Source of the DNA: Gammaproteobacteria bacterium
GTDB lineage: Bacteria; Gemmatimonadota; Gemmatimonadetes; Longimicrobiales; Gaopeijiaceae
Reading direction: 5' to 3'
Length of the DNA stretch: 64,000 bases
NCBI GenBank assembly: GCA_009840525.1
Contig: VXNP01000010.1
Location: forward strand, 47,182-111,181
How positions within the stretch are numbered: position 1 is the stretch's first letter; the number at the start of each line of letters is the position of its first letter. Positions 63,211 through 64,000 of the stretch are shown piece by piece. The notes below the pieces were generated by a model. The model had not been told where the DNA came from. It made no database searches and worked only from the letters and a program-made list of their open reading frames with translations. The position numbers were made by a program, and so were the translations under genes.

Positions 63211-63600
63211 ATGACACGAGGGAGATCGCGCGTCTGGACAGTGGGCCTCTGCACGCTCCTGCTGGCCGTCTGCTCGGAGGAAGACCCGGCAATCACAGCC
63301 CTGCGCGAGGTTGAGCAGACCGATACGGCCGACCGGGCCACGCTCATCGCCCTCTACAGCGCGACCGGGGGAACGCGCTGGCGCGACAGGACGAACTGGC
63401 ACACGCCGGAGAGCATCAGGAACTGGAGGGGGGTGTCGACGAACTCGGCCGGCTTCGTCACCGGGCTGTCGCTGTCCGGCAACAACCTGTCGGGAACGCT
63501 CCCGCCCGAGGTCGGGGATCTGACGCACCTGCGGCGGCTGACTCTGTACGGCAACCAGTTGACGGGCCCGATCCCGCCGGAACTACGTGGTAATTTGTAA
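63211..63600 (+). pseudogene. Truncated tandem paralogue of the LRR protein
   Basis: The 129-codon frame repeats the start of the upstream gene: [13 protein letters not shown], the LLAVC signal end, the cap with [11 protein letters not shown] and NWRGVST, and two LRRs ([23 protein letters not shown]). After IPPEL at 63584 the match ends abruptly and the frame stops three codons later (RGNL, stop). A GGAGG ribosome-binding site is intact. It is probably a broken gene, though the short product could still be exported. Confidence 0.85.
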
Positions 63601-63640
63601 ACTACGATATATCAATATTTTACGTCACTTCCTGGCGGCG
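63585..63640. other. AT-rich junction after the truncated LRR gene
   Basis: From 63585 the base composition changes suddenly: 15 of the first 48 bases are G or C by hand count, against a clearly G+C-rich surround. It contains acgatatatcaatatttt. It starts exactly where LRR homology stops, so it marks a recombination or insertion end. I see no complete inverted repeat or transposase. Confidence 0.6.
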
Positions 63641-63755
63641 ATGTACCACTTGGGATATGTAGAAATGAGCGGGAATACCTGCTACGCCATGGGACGCCGC
63701 TGGATCGAGAATGGATGGATCCTCCGTCTCCTCGATCTCGAAACTCCTTGGCGGC

Positions 63756-63989
63756 TCAAAGCGAGGTTGCATGCGCGTCGACCCCCTGCCCGAGGTCGCA
63801 CCCCCGGCTGCTGAGGCGATAGAGTTCGCGCTTGCGGTCGACCTTCATGGCCCAGCCCGAGTCGATCAACTGGTCGATGGTGAGCTTGGCGCGCCGGTGG
63901 CTGCAATCCAGCAGGTCGGCCACACCGCGGAGGCCGAAGCGCGATCCGTCGCACCAACGACTAAGCACCCTCTTGGCATCGTTCGTCAA
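63756..63989 (-). CDS. Small winged-helix-like protein, possibly partial
   Basis: 77 residues from a TTG at 63989; the frame is open to the window edge, so the true start may be outside. The pattern LRGVADLLDCSHRRAKLTIDQLIDSGWAMKVDRKRELYRLSSRG looks like a helix-turn-helix followed by a wing. It points towards the broken LRR gene. I cannot name the family; a DNA-binding regulator or replication-control protein is possible. Confidence 0.5.
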   Translation of the reverse strand: MTNDAKRVLSRWCDGSRFGLRGVADLLDCSHRRAKLTIDQLIDSGWAMKVDRKRELYRLSSRGCDLGQGVDAHATSL

Positions 63990-64000
63990 GCTACCTGCCC

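Noticed and set aside
63587..63814. Plus-strand open frame of 75 codons after the truncated LRR gene
   Set aside because: It starts inside the AT-rich junction, has no clear ribosome-binding site, no recognisable family, and its end is Arg/Pro-rich antisense sequence of the winged-helix gene.

Overview
The window is G+C-rich, tightly packed bacterial DNA. Gene content and order (a very long ribosomal-protein/RNA polymerase cluster, a YtxH protein, lipoproteins of the CAYFN type, a B12-dependent ribonucleotide reductase, large outer-membrane metallopeptidases and plant-type leucine-rich-repeat lipoproteins) suggest a member of the Gemmatimonadota or a close FCB-group relative. This is inference from protein style; no rRNA gene is present to settle it. 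No gap without a gene exceeds about 240 bases.

Region 1 (1-34,301, all minus strand) is essentially one convoy of translation and transcription genes. In the direction of transcription it runs tRNA-Thr(TGT), tRNA-Tyr, tRNA-Gly, tRNA-Thr(GGT), tuf, rpmG, secE, nusG, rplK-A-J-L, rpoB, rpoC, rpsL, rpsG, fusA, then the S10 group (rpsJ, rplC-D-W-B, rpsS, rplV, rpsC, rplP, rpmC, rpsQ), the spc group (rplN-X-E, rpsH, rplF-R, rpsE, rpmD, rplO, secY, adk, map) and the alpha group (rpmJ, rpsM-K-D, rpoA, rplQ). A small membrane-anchored protein, rpmB and the start of a nucleotide-sugar dehydrogenase follow. rpsN and infA are missing from their usual places, and tuf is not in the str operon. A good sigma-70-type promoter precedes rpsL.

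Region 2 (34,343-45,055, minus) is housekeeping metabolism: cysS, a small secreted protein, pyrF, pyrD, a repeat-containing lipoprotein, smpB, an L,D-transpeptidase, a YtxH protein, pgi, a PhnP-like metallo-hydrolase and pyk. Many stop and start codons overlap, which suggests coupled translation.

Region 3 (45,264-51,103) has genes on both strands: RNase D, an unknown small protein preceded by a possible leader peptide, a DksA-like protein with a degenerate zinc finger, an Fe(2+)-trafficking-like protein with added CxxC pairs, an ornithine-aminotransferase-like enzyme, a nitrilase-family enzyme and an M28/glutaminyl-cyclase-like lipoprotein.

Region 4 (51,125-59,799) holds the B12-dependent ribonucleotide reductase, a three-part metallopeptidase / TolB propeller / beta-barrel protein, an unknown divergent gene, and the peptidoglycan-recycling pair anmK-murQ.

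Region 5 (60,021-64,000) is the accessory end: a large LRR lipoprotein fused to a metzincin protease, a tandem paralogue cut off after two repeats at an abrupt junction with AT-rich DNA, and a small winged-helix gene at the edge. Regions 4 and 5 are the most interesting parts. I found no CRISPR array, intact insertion sequence, prophage or defence island.
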